Of a DNA stretch of 64,000 bases, positions 8,270 to 18,443 are shown one piece after another. The notes under the pieces are model-generated. The model was not told where the DNA came from. It was given only the letters and a program-made list of their open reading frames with translations, and made no database searches. Each line of letters opens with the position of its first letter. The first letter of the stretch is position 1. Origin of the DNA: Fervidicella metallireducens AeB (GTDB lineage Bacteria > Bacillota > Clostridia > Clostridiales > Caloramatoraceae); contig NZ_AZQP01000011.1 of NCBI RefSeq assembly GCF_000601455.1, forward strand, positions 1 to 64,000, in the 5' to 3' direction. Made by a program: the position numbers and the translations under genes.

Positions 8270-9814
8270 TTATAGATTCAATTCTTTTGTCCAAATAGGA
8301 GTATCAATCTTTATTTCATTAGAAACGAATCTACCACCATTTGTTGAAAGATAATTGTTCCAAGCTTTAAAGATTATACCAGATCCTACAAGAAGTATAG
8401 GAACGTTAGCATAAACAACCATAATGTTTACAAAATCAGATATATACCATAAGTTACCTAATTCTAGGCCTGCTAATACCGTTAAAACTCCAAAAGGAAC
8501 GAAGAATAAAGCTCCTGCTAAACGAATTCCCATTATGAATTTCTTGCCTCTTGATATAAAGTTTCCAGATATCTCTGCAAAAAGTACTAATCCAATAAGA
8601 GTTGTAAATGCAAATAATCCATAACATAATGATAAAATAGCTTTAATAATTGAATCTAGAGCAGTTCCAGGAACAAGATACTGTATTGAAGTTAAATATA
8701 CTGTAAGTTTGGAGGCCTTTATTGAATCCCATGCAACACCAGAGTCGCCAGTCCAAACATGTGCCATTACTATTACAAAACCAGTCATTGAACAAATTAT
8801 CATTGTATCTAGAAAAACTCCAAGAGCCTGCACAAATCCTTGTTCACACGGATGGTCGTTATCTGCAACTGCAGCAGCCATTGTAATTGTACCTTGACCA
8901 GCTTCATTAGACATCAAACCACGTTTTATTCCCTGAGCTAATGCAATTCCAAAAGCCCCACCAAACATTGCATCTGGTTTAAATGCACCAGCGAATACAG
9001 CCTTAAGGAAATATGGAATTAAATTTATGTTTAGTAATATTAGTATAAGGATGATTACAGTATATATAACAGCCATTATTGGAACCATAATATCCGTAAC
9101 CTTTGTAACACGTTTAAGTCCACCAAGAACTGTTAGTGCAACTGAAACTATTAGGAAAATTCCAATACCGTAGTACACACTAGATTGACGATCAAAGGTA
9201 GTACCAGCTAAAGTATCAGCAACAGAACCTAAAGCTGTAAAGAGGTGGAATGTCTGACCAGGAATACTAAATAAAGCGTATATTATAAATATAACTGAAA
9301 GGATAACTCCAACCCAGCGTTTGTTACCAAGAACTTTCATACCATAAAAAGGAAGACCACCAACATATTCATTGCCTTCTTTTTCTTTAAATATTTGAGA
9401 AAGAACTGCTTCAGCAAAGGCTGTTGCCATACCAAAGAATGCTGATACCCACATCCAGAACATAGCACCAGGCCCTCCGATGGAGATGGCTCCTGTTACT
9501 CCCATTATATTGCCAGGCCCAACACGCATAGCAGAGCTAAGCAAAAAAGCAGTTAGTGGACTAGTTCCTGTACCAGATGATTTTTTCTTTATCAATATAT
9601 TAAGTCCTTTTTTAAAGTGAGTAATTTGAACAAACCTAGTTTTAATGGTAAAGAAAATACCTGTACCAACAAGGAGAAGAATTGCAAATGTAAATTTACC
9701 CAAAATAGGTATTGACGCATACCAATGATAATTAGTGGGAAAGTCCCATAAAAAGTCAGCTATAGGGACGATAAATTCAAAAAACTTGTTAATCCCTTCA
9801 AAAAAAGCCTGCAT
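8270..9814 (-). CDS. Sodium:alanine symporter (AGCS family)
   Basis: A 514-residue polytopic protein of the alanine/glycine:cation symporter family, importing small neutral amino acids with sodium (or protons). Family signatures include RFVQITHFKKGLNIL, GTGTSPLTAFLLSSAMRVGPGNIMGV and the region with AFGIALAQGIKRGLMSNEAGQG. GGGAGGT seven bases before ATG 9814 identifies the start; the frame is open further to a TTG at 9844 without such a site. It follows the PatB-type lyase gene by 35 bases on the same strand, so the two form an operon in which the carrier may move an amino acid used or released by the enzyme. Confidence 0.92.
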   Translation of the reverse strand: MQAFFEGINKFFEFIVPIADFLWDFPTNYHWYASIPILGKFTFAILLLVGTGIFFTIKTRFVQITHFKKGLNILIKKKSSGTGTSPLTAFLLSSAMRVGPGNIMGVTGAISIGGPGAMFWMWVSAFFGMATAFAEAVLSQIFKEKEGNEYVGGLPFYGMKVLGNKRWVGVILSVIFIIYALFSIPGQTFHLFTALGSVADTLAGTTFDRQSSVYYGIGIFLIVSVALTVLGGLKRVTKVTDIMVPIMAVIYTVIILILILLNINLIPYFLKAVFAGAFKPDAMFGGAFGIALAQGIKRGLMSNEAGQGTITMAAAVADNDHPCEQGFVQALGVFLDTMIICSMTGFVIVMAHVWTGDSGVAWDSIKASKLTVYLTSIQYLVPGTALDSIIKAILSLCYGLFAFTTLIGLVLFAEISGNFISRGKKFIMGIRLAGALFFVPFGVLTVLAGLELGNLWYISDFVNIMVVYANVPILLVGSGIIFKAWNNYLSTNGGRFVSNEIKIDTPIWTKELNL

Positions 9815-9849
9815 ACATATAACCTCCCAAATTATAATTTCCAATGTGA

Positions 9850-11028
9850 CTATTTAATAGAGTCAACAGCTTTTTTAATTCGCTTTAGTCCATCTTCTAA
9901 GAGATATCTAGGACAAGCGATATTAATTCTTTCAAATCCACCTCCATTCTCACCAAACCAAAATCCATCATCTAAGGCTATTTTCCCTTCTTTCTGGAGA
10001 AGTATAGAAAGGTCAGCATTATTTAAACCAAGAGATCTAAAGTCAAGCCATACCAAATAAGTGCCCTCGGGCTTTATAACCTTTACTTTAGGTATATTTT
10101 TTTCAAAATACTCTATAAGGAAATCAAGGTTTGATTGCAGATAATCAAGTAGTTCATTAAGCCAAGGTTCACCTTTATTAAAGGCCGCTTCTATAGCTAC
10201 TAGGCTAAAGGGATTGTTTCTTTTTATATCTAAAACTCCTAGTTCATTATCAAATTTTATTAACTCTTCTTGTCTTGGGAAGGAAACAAAGGAGGCTTGA
10301 AGGCCAGCTATGTTAAAGGTCTTTGTTGCGGCAAAACATGTAATTGTAATATCTTCAATTTCCTTTGATAAAGAGGCAAAAGGTATATATTTATAATCCT
10401 TATATACTAAATCTCTCCAAATTTCATCAGCGATTACCCTTACGTTATTTTTAAGACAAATCTCACCCATTCTCTCTAATTCCCTTCGTGTCCATACCCT
10501 ACCTACGGGATTGTGAGGGTTACATAATATAAACCATTTCAAATCAGGGTCCTCACATTTCTTTTGAAAATCTTCAAAATCAATAAAATATTTTCCATTT
10601 TGCTCCTTTAGAAGATTCACAACTAATTTTCTGTTATTTTTTTCAATAATATTTGAAAAAGGATAATAGACTGGTGATTGAATTAAGATTTTATCGTTTT
10701 CATTGGAAAAAAGTCTTAGTATCAATGATATTGAAGGAACTACACCAGGCGCATGAATTAATGTTTTGGGATTTATATCATAACCATATCTTCTCTTTGT
10801 CCAGTTAGCAGCACTTTCATAATATGAATCTGGTCTAGATACATATCCGAATATTTTCTGATTCAGCTTCTTTTGCATTGCCTCAAGTATTTCAGGGGCT
10901 GTTTCAAAGTCCATATCAGCAACCCACATAGGGAGTAGGTCCTTTGAAATAAAGTTTTTTCCTATTTCATCCCATTTAGCAGAATCATTATGTTTTCTGT
11001 TAACCTCTTTATTAAAATCATACTTCAT
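9850..11028 (-). CDS. PatB/MalY-type pyridoxal-phosphate enzyme (cystathionine beta-lyase-like)
   Basis: A 392-residue class I/II aminotransferase-fold protein. LPMWVADMDFETAPEI near the N terminus is the hallmark of the MalY/PatB C-S lyase group; further motifs are CNPHNPVGRVWTRREL, VIADEIWRDLVY and TCFAATKTFNIAGLQ, whose Lys in the SATKTFN-like segment holds the cofactor. Relatives cleave cystathionine or cysteine to pyruvate, ammonia and a thiol, or act as aminotransferases. AAGGAAGGTGATTGT precedes the ATG. It is the first gene of an operon with the sodium:alanine symporter. Lyase versus transaminase activity is unresolved. Confidence 0.85.
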   Translation of the reverse strand: MKYDFNKEVNRKHNDSAKWDEIGKNFISKDLLPMWVADMDFETAPEILEAMQKKLNQKIFGYVSRPDSYYESAANWTKRRYGYDINPKTLIHAPGVVPSISLILRLFSNENDKILIQSPVYYPFSNIIEKNNRKLVVNLLKEQNGKYFIDFEDFQKKCEDPDLKWFILCNPHNPVGRVWTRRELERMGEICLKNNVRVIADEIWRDLVYKDYKYIPFASLSKEIEDITITCFAATKTFNIAGLQASFVSFPRQEELIKFDNELGVLDIKRNNPFSLVAIEAAFNKGEPWLNELLDYLQSNLDFLIEYFEKNIPKVKVIKPEGTYLVWLDFRSLGLNNADLSILLQKEGKIALDDGFWFGENGGGFERINIACPRYLLEDGLKRIKKAVDSIK

Positions 11029-11418
11029 ACAATCACCTTCCTTTTTATATGATTAATAATTAATTCTCTATATGATATAGGAACTCCTGCATTATATAAC
11101 TATTATTCAAAGCCAAATATATTTTTACACTGACAATATGATTGAATAATTTTCAGAGGTTTAAATCTTACTCTTTTTTAAAAGTATATAGTTAAGATTA
11201 ATATAATATGTTTTTTACATAAAGAATTTTAAGTACATGGAAATATTTATAAGTTTATGTGACTACATAATAACATAAACTATGATGTAGAAAGTGTATA
11301 TAAAATATAACTAAATTAAGAAAGGTAGATTACAAGGTTATATAGTGTTATAATCATATAGCAAAAGGATGAGTGAATAATTAATTAAAACATAAAGCGA
11401 TAATAAGTAGGTGGCAGT
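11029..11418. other. Divergent intergenic region, 390 bases
   Basis: AT-rich region holding the promoters of the patB-like operon (minus) and of the radical SAM gene (plus). A TATAAT lies at 11349-11354, about 65 bases before the radical SAM start, with only a weak -35. I see no gene, no riboswitch-like structure and no clear operator. Confidence 0.4.
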
Positions 11419-13365
11419 ATGACAAGAAAGGATTTTTTACCAATAAGTAAACAGGATATGGAGGAAAGAGGCTGGGATAGACTTGATTTTATCATAGTTA
11501 CAGGAGATGCCTATGTGGATCACCCAAGCTTTGGTACGGCAATAATATCAAGGGTTTTAGAGGATGCTGGATATAAGGTTGGAATTATTCCACAACCTGA
11601 TTGGAAAAGTACAGCAGACTTTAAAAGGCTAGGCAGACCAAGGTTAGGTTTTTTAGTTAATGCAGGAAATATGGATTCCATGGTTAACCACTATACAGTT
11701 AATAAAAAATTAAGGGATAAAGATTATTACTCTCCAGGTGGGAAAATGGGGCTAAGGCCCGATAGAGCTACAATAGTTTACACCAATAGATTAAGGGAGG
11801 CGTATAAAAATATACCTATAATCATAGGTGGTGTTGAAGCTAGTTTAAGAAGGTTTGCCCACTATGATTATTGGAGTGATAAGGTGAGAAAGTCTATATT
11901 GATAGACAGTGGTGCGGATATGCTTATTTATGGAATGAGCGAAAGACAGGTAGTTAAGGTTGCAGAGGCTTTAAACGATGGATTCGATATAAAATATATA
12001 AGGCACATTCCCGGAACCTGTTATGTTGTTGAAGATGTTGAAGAAGTTTATGATGAATACATAACATTACCTTCATTTGAAGATGTAAGTACGGATAAAT
12101 ATAAATATGCAGAGGCTTTTAAAATACAGTATGAAGAACAGGACCCAATCAGGGGCAGGACTTTAATTCAAAAACATGGGGAGAAGTATCTGGTTCAAAA
12201 CAGACCAGAAATGACATTATCAAGGGAGGAACTTGATAAAGTTTATTCTTTACCATATATGAAAACGTACCATCCCATTTATGAGGCATATGGCGGCATT
12301 CCAGCAATAGAGGAAGTGAAGTTTAGTATTGTAAGTTCAAGGGGTTGTTTTGGTGGATGCTCTTTCTGTGCCATAACCTTTCATCAGGGAAGGATGGTAC
12401 AAAGCAGAAGTGAAGAATCTATAGTTGAAGAAGCTAAGGAGCTTACTGAGCATAAAGATTTTAAAGGCTATATTCATGATGTAGGGGGTCCAACGGCAAA
12501 CTTCAGACACCCATCATGCGAGAAACAGCTTACAAAGGGGCTCTGTAAGGATAAGCAATGTCTTCACCCAGAGCCATGTAAAAATTTAAAGATAGATCAC
12601 AGAGAATATCTAAAACTTTTAAGAAGACTCAGGGAGTTGCCTAAGGTTAAAAAGGTTTTTGTGCGTTCAGGACTAAGATATGATTATATTATGGCTGATA
12701 AGGATGAAACTTTCTTAAGGGAACTTATTCAGCATCATGTCAGCGGTCAGTTAAAAGTTGCTCCAGAACATATATCACCAAAGGTTTTAAAGTATATGGG
12801 AAAACCTGCAGGGAAGACATATGATAGATTTGTAGAAAAATATTATAGAATAAATAAAGAATTAGGAAAGGAGCAATATATTGTACCTTACCTTATGTCA
12901 AGCCATCCTGGAAGTACATTAGATACAGCAATAGAGCTTGCTGAGTATTTAAGGGATATACGTTATCAGCCTGAGCAGGTGCAGGATTTTTATCCAACAC
13001 CAGGAACATTGTCAACTACAATGTTTTATACTGAGCTTGACCCTATGACAATGAAAAAGGTTTATGTTCCTAAGAGTAAAGAAGAAAAGGCTATGCAAAG
13101 GGCACTTCTGCAATATAGAAATCCAAACAATTACAACTTAGTTTATGACGCATTAGTCAGAGCTGGTAGAACCGATTTAATTGGATATGGACCAAAATGT
13201 TTGATTAAGCCTAAGGAAAACAGGAGAGAAGCAGGAACAAGGTTAAAGGATAAAGTTAATGCTAAAAAGGGTAAAACGGTAAATAAAATTGATAGAAAAG
13301 TAAATGAAAAATCAAAGAAAAAAACATCAACCAAAACAAACCAAAGGAAGGGTAAAAGGAAATAG
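11419..13365 (+). CDS. YgiQ-family radical SAM protein
   Basis: A 648-residue protein of the YgiQ/UPF0313 family. The N-terminal part ([36 protein letters not shown]) is the family-specific domain; the radical SAM core begins at [15 protein letters not shown], a CxxxCxxC motif that would bind the 4Fe-4S cluster reducing S-adenosylmethionine. A second Cys-rich stretch ([21 protein letters not shown]) follows and may ligate another metal. The C terminus after about residue 595 is a Lys/Arg-rich tail that suggests nucleic-acid contact. GTAGGTGG precedes ATG. The reaction is not known for the family. The gene is monocistronic. Confidence 0.9.
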   Translation: MTRKDFLPISKQDMEERGWDRLDFIIVTGDAYVDHPSFGTAIISRVLEDAGYKVGIIPQPDWKSTADFKRLGRPRLGFLVNAGNMDSMVNHYTVNKKLRDKDYYSPGGKMGLRPDRATIVYTNRLREAYKNIPIIIGGVEASLRRFAHYDYWSDKVRKSILIDSGADMLIYGMSERQVVKVAEALNDGFDIKYIRHIPGTCYVVEDVEEVYDEYITLPSFEDVSTDKYKYAEAFKIQYEEQDPIRGRTLIQKHGEKYLVQNRPEMTLSREELDKVYSLPYMKTYHPIYEAYGGIPAIEEVKFSIVSSRGCFGGCSFCAITFHQGRMVQSRSEESIVEEAKELTEHKDFKGYIHDVGGPTANFRHPSCEKQLTKGLCKDKQCLHPEPCKNLKIDHREYLKLLRRLRELPKVKKVFVRSGLRYDYIMADKDETFLRELIQHHVSGQLKVAPEHISPKVLKYMGKPAGKTYDRFVEKYYRINKELGKEQYIVPYLMSSHPGSTLDTAIELAEYLRDIRYQPEQVQDFYPTPGTLSTTMFYTELDPMTMKKVYVPKSKEEKAMQRALLQYRNPNNYNLVYDALVRAGRTDLIGYGPKCLIKPKENRREAGTRLKDKVNAKKGKTVNKIDRKVNEKSKKKTSTKTNQRKGKRK

Positions 13366-13385
13366 GGGTTCATAATTTTGATTTC

Positions 13386-13425
13386 AGGGGCTGTTAATAT
13401 GACAGCCTCTGTTTATGTTAATAAT
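13386..13425 (+). terminator. Probable terminator after the radical SAM gene
   Basis: AGGGGCTGT (13386-13394) pairs with ACAGCCTCT (13402-13410) with one G-U pair. The T-tract that follows is weak (GTTTATGTTA). Confidence 0.5.
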
Positions 13426-13520
13426 GATTTATTTGTGATAGGGAGAAGATTTTCTTTTTATAAAATAAAATCTTTGGTAAAATATAGATGTGTTTAAAAA
13501 TTAGAACAAGGAGATTAGAT

Positions 13521-14510
13521 ATGGGAATAATGAGTTTTGCTGAAGTGATGGATGAATCAATAGAAATTTTAAAAAAACATTTTAAAACCATTGTTTTATT
13601 TAAACTTGCCTATGGAGTAGTATATATGATGGCTGCTGTTGTCTTAAGTATAGCAGGTGTCTTGATTATCAGTTTATTCTCAGGATTTTCATCAGGTAGT
13701 AACTTCCCTAATATAGTTGTAATGGTCATTTTAGGCGTGTTTTTCCTTTCTATAATCACCTCTTTAGCGTTAAGTTCAAATATTGGTGTTATAAAAATAG
13801 CAGGTCAGAGATACACAGATGAGGAGATTTATACAGCAGAGGCTTTAAAATACTCATTCAGATCTATTTTACGAGTATTTGGTATTGTCATTATAACCAT
13901 AATATTGCTTATACCTGCTGCAATTGTTTTTGGAGGATTACTGTATTTTCTTTACAAGAATTATAAATACATCTTTTTTGTAAATATGTCATTTGATTTA
14001 AATGGGATATTTCCACTTATCCTTCTTGTAATATTATTTTTAGTTGGAACCATGGTTTTTACAGCATATACTACATGGCTTGGTTTTTCCCTTCATGCAG
14101 TTGCAATTGAGAACAAAGGTGTAATTGAATCAGTGGAAAGAAGTTTTTATTTAGTAAAAAATAATTTTTGGAGACTCTTTAAATATGGAATTATAATTTT
14201 TCTATCCATATCTGCAATTCAGTTTTCAATAAGCAGTTTGTTTGGAATTATATTAAGTTTATTTTATTTAGTTCTGAAATTACTAAATATGCAGCAGGAT
14301 GTAATGGCATATGTTACTCTGGCTGCAACTTATATCAGATGGCCTTTAAACCTGATTTCGTGGCTTTTGACATCACCAATAGGAACAATAATGACAACAC
14401 TTATATATTTCAACCAGAGGTTTATTAAAGAAGGTTTTGATGTTGAAATTATGATTAGTAAACTTGAAAGGGAAAGAGAAAATAATAAATCAAGGGAGGT
14501 AATCGTTTAA
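13521..14510 (+). CDS. Polytopic membrane protein at the head of the MoxR-DUF58 island
   Basis: A membrane protein of about 329 residues with some six to seven hydrophobic segments and a charged C-terminal tail. The opening MSFAEVMDESIEILKKHFKTIVLFKLAYGV resembles membrane proteins often annotated as glycerophosphodiester-phosphodiesterase membrane-domain or DUF7847-like; no enzymatic motif is visible. AAGGAGA six bases before ATG 13521 favours this start over the ATG at 13488. It ends one base before the DUF4129 gene begins, so it belongs to the same operon. The function is unknown; it may be the membrane scaffold for the neighbouring DUF58 and MoxR proteins. Confidence 0.7.
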   Translation: MGIMSFAEVMDESIEILKKHFKTIVLFKLAYGVVYMMAAVVLSIAGVLIISLFSGFSSGSNFPNIVVMVILGVFFLSIITSLALSSNIGVIKIAGQRYTDEEIYTAEALKYSFRSILRVFGIVIITIILLIPAAIVFGGLLYFLYKNYKYIFFVNMSFDLNGIFPLILLVILFLVGTMVFTAYTTWLGFSLHAVAIENKGVIESVERSFYLVKNNFWRLFKYGIIIFLSISAIQFSISSLFGIILSLFYLVLKLLNMQQDVMAYVTLAATYIRWPLNLISWLLTSPIGTIMTTLIYFNQRFIKEGFDVEIMISKLERERENNKSREVIV

Positions 14511-14511
14511 A

Positions 14512-15168
14512 ATGCTCCCAACAAAAGGTGAATTTGACAATACCATAAAGGAAATTTTAAGTAGTCTTGAATATAAACACTTAAATAATGTATTCAGAGA
14601 ATTTATTGATAATATAAAGGATTTTTTATTTCAATGGTTTATAAAATTACTGAATAAAATTGATATAAAGCTAGCCAACCCTATGGAGGTTTCTAAAAAA
14701 CTTTCTATTTGGTTTATGATTATTGGTATACTCATAATAGCTGCCATAATAATTCTTATAGCTATAAAATTTAACAAAGTTTTAAATAGAAATCCAAAAA
14801 TTAAAGAAATCTTAGGAGAAAGAATAACTAATGAAACTACACCTGAAAGTCTGAGAGATAAGGCGGTTTTCTTTAAAAATGAAGGAGACTTAAGAAAGTC
14901 GGTAAGATATGATTTTATTGCCCTTCTTTTATTAATGCATGAAAAAAATCTGGTATATCTAGAACTAAATAAAACCAACAGTGAGATATTTGAAAATATA
15001 AAGAAAAGTGGCTTTAGAAATCTCAATGTGCTTAAAAATCAGATAGAGATGTTTAATGCAGTCTGGTATGGAAATAAAAACTTAAGCTCAGAGGAATATG
15101 AAAAATGGACTTTAAGTTTAAACATCCTATGGAATGGAGTGAAGAAATATGAAGAAAAAAACAAATAA
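14512..15168 (+). CDS. DUF4129-domain membrane protein
   Basis: 218 residues: an amphipathic N-terminal half, one strong membrane segment (about residues 63-85) and a C-terminal soluble region. RDKAVFFKNEGDLRKSVRYDFIALLLLMHEKNLV and NAVWYGNKNLSSEEYEKW match DUF4129, a helical domain found next to transglutaminase-like or DUF58/MoxR genes. It overlaps the DUF4350 gene by 20 bases, indicating translational coupling. It has no catalytic motif and probably acts as an assembly partner in the membrane complex. Confidence 0.8.
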   Translation: MLPTKGEFDNTIKEILSSLEYKHLNNVFREFIDNIKDFLFQWFIKLLNKIDIKLANPMEVSKKLSIWFMIIGILIIAAIIILIAIKFNKVLNRNPKIKEILGERITNETTPESLRDKAVFFKNEGDLRKSVRYDFIALLLLMHEKNLVYLELNKTNSEIFENIKKSGFRNLNVLKNQIEMFNAVWYGNKNLSSEEYEKWTLSLNILWNGVKKYEEKNK

Positions 15169-16144
15169 AGATATTATATTGTTCATCATCATTCTTCCTC
15201 TATTTCTTTATCTTGCATTTTATTTATTAAATTCTACAGAAAACAATCTCCCATATTATTCTGTTATTAATAAGGGAAGAATGGGTTGCAGCGTTTTTTA
15301 TAAGGGATTAAAGAAATTAAATTACCCAGTAAAAAGGAGTATTGAGACTAATAAATATGATATTCAGGATGTTCAGCTTATAGCTGAAAATAGAGGTTTT
15401 GATGTTAATAACTCTGATATAAAGGAGTGGATATCTAAGGGAGGTATATTGGTTTATTTAGTTCCCAATAACTTAGCTTTTATTGAATATGGGGAAAAAA
15501 TTGAAAATAAAGTGGATTTAACGATATATAAATATGGAAAAGGAAAAATCATTACATTTAATGTTTTAGAGATAACAAATATAAACCTTGGAAAAAGTAC
15601 TGAAGGAGCATATGAACTGTTAAGGCAGATTGATAAAAACAAACAGAGAAACATAGTTTTCAATGAGTATTATATGTTCGCTAATTTAAATCCAAAGACA
15701 TTATGGGATTTCATACCTTTAGGTGCTAAATTTATAATTTACCAGATTATCATAATTATAGCGGCGTTTTTTTATTACAAGGGGAAAAGGTTTGGAAAGG
15801 CAGTACCAATATATGAGGAGGTTGAGAGGGTTGAGAATGAATATTTATACGCCTCTGGAGCTCTTTTAAGGCAGGCTGAGTGCTGGGATGCAATGTTTGA
15901 TATTTTTTATAAGGTTTTCATAAAAGAATTAAATCCACCAGATGAAAATTGGCTTGAGTACTGGAGAAAATTAAATCTTGCCGATATTGATAAAGCTGAG
16001 GAATTATACAGGTTTATCAGTAAAATTGATGTGAAAACAGCTCAAAAAGAATATAAGCATATAGTTTACATATTAGAACAATTAACTAATACTCTAAAGC
16101 AAAGGAGAGATGGAACTTGGAAAATCTACAAAGGGACAATATAA
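15149..16144 (+). CDS. DUF4350-domain membrane protein
   Basis: 331 residues with a signal-anchor helix (about 9-28) and a second membrane helix (about 195-213) that bracket an extracytoplasmic DUF4350 domain: GCSVFYKGLKKLNYPVKR, then IKEWISKGGILVYLVP, as in GATase-like Rossmann folds without a catalytic Cys. A cytoplasmic helical tail follows. It overlaps the DUF4129 gene upstream and the MoxR gene downstream. The domain is regularly linked to MoxR and DUF58 genes; its biochemical role is not established. Confidence 0.8.
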   Translation: MKKKTNKDIILFIIILPLFLYLAFYLLNSTENNLPYYSVINKGRMGCSVFYKGLKKLNYPVKRSIETNKYDIQDVQLIAENRGFDVNNSDIKEWISKGGILVYLVPNNLAFIEYGEKIENKVDLTIYKYGKGKIITFNVLEITNINLGKSTEGAYELLRQIDKNKQRNIVFNEYYMFANLNPKTLWDFIPLGAKFIIYQIIIIIAAFFYYKGKRFGKAVPIYEEVERVENEYLYASGALLRQAECWDAMFDIFYKVFIKELNPPDENWLEYWRKLNLADIDKAEELYRFISKIDVKTAQKEYKHIVYILEQLTNTLKQRRDGTWKIYKGTI

Positions 16145-17082
16145 AAAATATAATGGAAAACTTAAAAAGAGAGTTAAAAAAAGTTATAGTTGAGCAGGAT
16201 GAACTAATTGAATATTCATTAATAAGTCTTTTAAGCGGAGGGCATGTATTGATAGAGGGTGTACCAGGATTGGCAAAGACGCTTATGATTAAAACACTTT
16301 CAAAGGCACTTGACTTAGATTTTAAAAGAATTCAGTTTACACCAGACTTGATGCCAGCCGATGTTACAGGAATAAAAGTATTCAATATGCAAACAAGAGA
16401 ATTTGAGTTAAAAAAAGGACCTGTATTTACAAATTTTCTTCTGGCAGATGAAATTAACCGTACACCCCCTAAAACACAGGCAGGACTTTTAGAAGCTATG
16501 GCAGAAAATACTGTATCAATTGATGGAGAATTGCTGGAACTGCCTTCTCCTTATATGGTTTTTGCAACTCAGAACCCTTTAGAATATGAAGGAACCTATC
16601 CTTTGCCAGAGGCACTGGTGGATAGATTTTTAATGAAGATATTAATAGACTATCCATCAAAGAATGCAGAAACTGAAATAATAAAAAGATACAACAGTGG
16701 ATTTTCAAGCATTGATTTAGATAAATGTGATATAAAGGTAGTTTGTACTGCCAATGATATATTATCTTTAAGAGAATCAGTTCAAAATGTGAAGGTTGAA
16801 GAAGCCCTTATGGAATACATGGTAAGTATAGTTTCAGAAACCAGAAATAATCCCCTTATTGATATAGGAAGTTCTCCTAGGGGTACAATTGCTTTACTGC
16901 AATGTTCAAAGGCATGTGCAGCTTATGAAGGAAGAGATTTTGTAATACCTGAAGATATTAAAAAAATGGCAATACCTACTTTAAGACATAGAATTATATT
17001 AAAACCGGAACTTGAGCTTGAAGGGGTAAAGGCAGATGAAGTTCTAAAGGATATTCTATCTAAATTGAAAGTGCCAAGATAG
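16117..17082 (+). CDS. MoxR-family AAA+ ATPase
   Basis: A 321-residue AAA+ protein that acts as a chaperone-like ATPase in assembling or activating membrane or metal-containing complexes. Motifs: Walker A GVPGLAKT (about 48-55), the hydrophobic RIQFTPDLMPADVTG segment typical of MoxR, Walker B LLADEINRTPPKTQ, sensor 1 FATQNP and arginine-finger region YPLPEALVDRFLMK. TTG 16117 is eight bases after AAGGAGA and within the end of the DUF4350 gene; an internal ATG at 16153 lacks a comparable site. MoxR proteins typically pair with VWA-containing partners, here the DUF58 protein just downstream. Confidence 0.93.
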   Translation: MENLQRDNIKNIMENLKRELKKVIVEQDELIEYSLISLLSGGHVLIEGVPGLAKTLMIKTLSKALDLDFKRIQFTPDLMPADVTGIKVFNMQTREFELKKGPVFTNFLLADEINRTPPKTQAGLLEAMAENTVSIDGELLELPSPYMVFATQNPLEYEGTYPLPEALVDRFLMKILIDYPSKNAETEIIKRYNSGFSSIDLDKCDIKVVCTANDILSLRESVQNVKVEEALMEYMVSIVSETRNNPLIDIGSSPRGTIALLQCSKACAAYEGRDFVIPEDIKKMAIPTLRHRIILKPELELEGVKADEVLKDILSKLKVPR

Positions 17083-17097
17083 AGGGCAGGTGATAGT

Positions 17098-18411
17098 TTG
17101 AACATAACAAAAGGTTTTATATATTTATTAGGTCTTGGGGTAGTTTTTTTAGGTTTTTCCCTTATTTTAAATAATTCATTTACAGTATTTTTAGTATACA
17201 ATTTAGTCTGTGTCGTATTACTTATTATTGATTATTTTATCTCTGATATGGACAGTATGATAGAAATTAAAAGAACTGGTGATGAAAAGTTATCTATTTA
17301 TACAGATGAAGAAATAGGTTTTGAGGTTTACAACAAAGGCAGCTACCTATTGAATATAGAGGTTCAGGATGAAGTACCTGATCTCCATTTTAAAGTTAAG
17401 GAGAAAAGTATTAGAGGGAAAATATCACCACATCAAAAAAACATTTTGAAATATAATGTAATTCCAATGAAAAGGGGAGCTTTCCTTTTTAAACACCTTC
17501 ATGTCAGATATAAGGGACGATTAGGGCTTTGCTATAGGATTTTTAAAGTTAATCTGGAAAAGGAATATAAAGTATATCCTAACCTTGAAAACTTAATAAA
17601 ATATAGGATGAGCATATGCAATAACCGCTCCTTTAAACAGGGACAGCGAAATTTGAGAATAATTGGTAGGGGGACTTCCTTTGAAAGTTTAAGGGAATAT
17701 ATGCCTGGGGATGAATTTAGAAAAATCAACTGGAAAGCAACAGCCAGGGAAAATAAACCTATAGTTAACCAATATGAACCTGAAAAAAATCAACATGTTT
17801 ATATGTTAATTGATACAGGAAGGTCAATGAGTTATAGTATAAGGGGATATAGGAAATTAGATATGGTTGTTAATACTGCCTTAGTCCTTTCAGATATTGT
17901 AAATCAGAATGGAGATAAGTCTGGGCTTCTTTTATTTAATACAAAGGTTCAGAATATGGTGATGCCTGGTAAGGGAGCTGGGCACAGGAATAAGATTCTT
18001 GAATCACTTTATCATATTGAGCATACAAATGAAACCTCAAATTTTGAGGATACCTTTTATTATTTTAAAAAGAAAGAAAGGCACAGAAGCATAATTTTTT
18101 TATTTACTGATTTTGATAATATTGAAGAGGCAGAGGATATGCTAAGGGCTTTACCTATAATATCAAAAACAAATACAGTGGTTTTAGTTCTTATGAAGAA
18201 TGAAAAGCTTGAAAAATTAAGTAATGAAAAAATCAATAATACACAAGAACTTTTTAATAAAGGAGTTGCCCTTGAGTTTTTAAAGGAAAGAAAAAAAATT
18301 ATAAGGCTATTAAACACTAAAAACATATTGTGTATAGAGTGTCCGGCAGAAAAACTGGAATATACAGTGATAAATAAGTATATTGAAGTTAAAAACAGAA
18401 GATATTTATAA
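17098..18411 (+). CDS. DUF58-domain (VWA-like) protein
   Basis: 437 residues. Two N-terminal hydrophobic segments (about 5-22 and 27-45) anchor the protein; a beta-rich domain follows, then the DUF58 signature SLREYMPGDEFRKINWKATAR and a VWA-like domain beginning LIDTGRSMSYS, whose DxGxSxS corresponds to a metal-ion-dependent adhesion site. The start is TTG with AGGTGAT upstream, 15 bases after moxR. DUF58 proteins are the usual VWA partner of MoxR ATPases, which probably remodel them. Confidence 0.9.
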   Translation: MNITKGFIYLLGLGVVFLGFSLILNNSFTVFLVYNLVCVVLLIIDYFISDMDSMIEIKRTGDEKLSIYTDEEIGFEVYNKGSYLLNIEVQDEVPDLHFKVKEKSIRGKISPHQKNILKYNVIPMKRGAFLFKHLHVRYKGRLGLCYRIFKVNLEKEYKVYPNLENLIKYRMSICNNRSFKQGQRNLRIIGRGTSFESLREYMPGDEFRKINWKATARENKPIVNQYEPEKNQHVYMLIDTGRSMSYSIRGYRKLDMVVNTALVLSDIVNQNGDKSGLLLFNTKVQNMVMPGKGAGHRNKILESLYHIEHTNETSNFEDTFYYFKKKERHRSIIFLFTDFDNIEEAEDMLRALPIISKTNTVVLVLMKNEKLEKLSNEKINNTQELFNKGVALEFLKERKKIIRLLNTKNILCIECPAEKLEYTVINKYIEVKNRRYL

Positions 18412-18413
18412 AA

Positions 18414-18443
18414 AGTAAATTCTCCACAATTGGAGAATTTACT
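18414..18443. terminator. Bidirectional terminator between DUF58 and SpoIIM-like genes
   Basis: Perfect 12-bp stem AGTAAATTCTCC / GGAGAATTTACT with loop ACAATT. A-rich and T-rich flanks serve both convergent genes; it overlaps the last codon of the minus-strand gene. Confidence 0.8.
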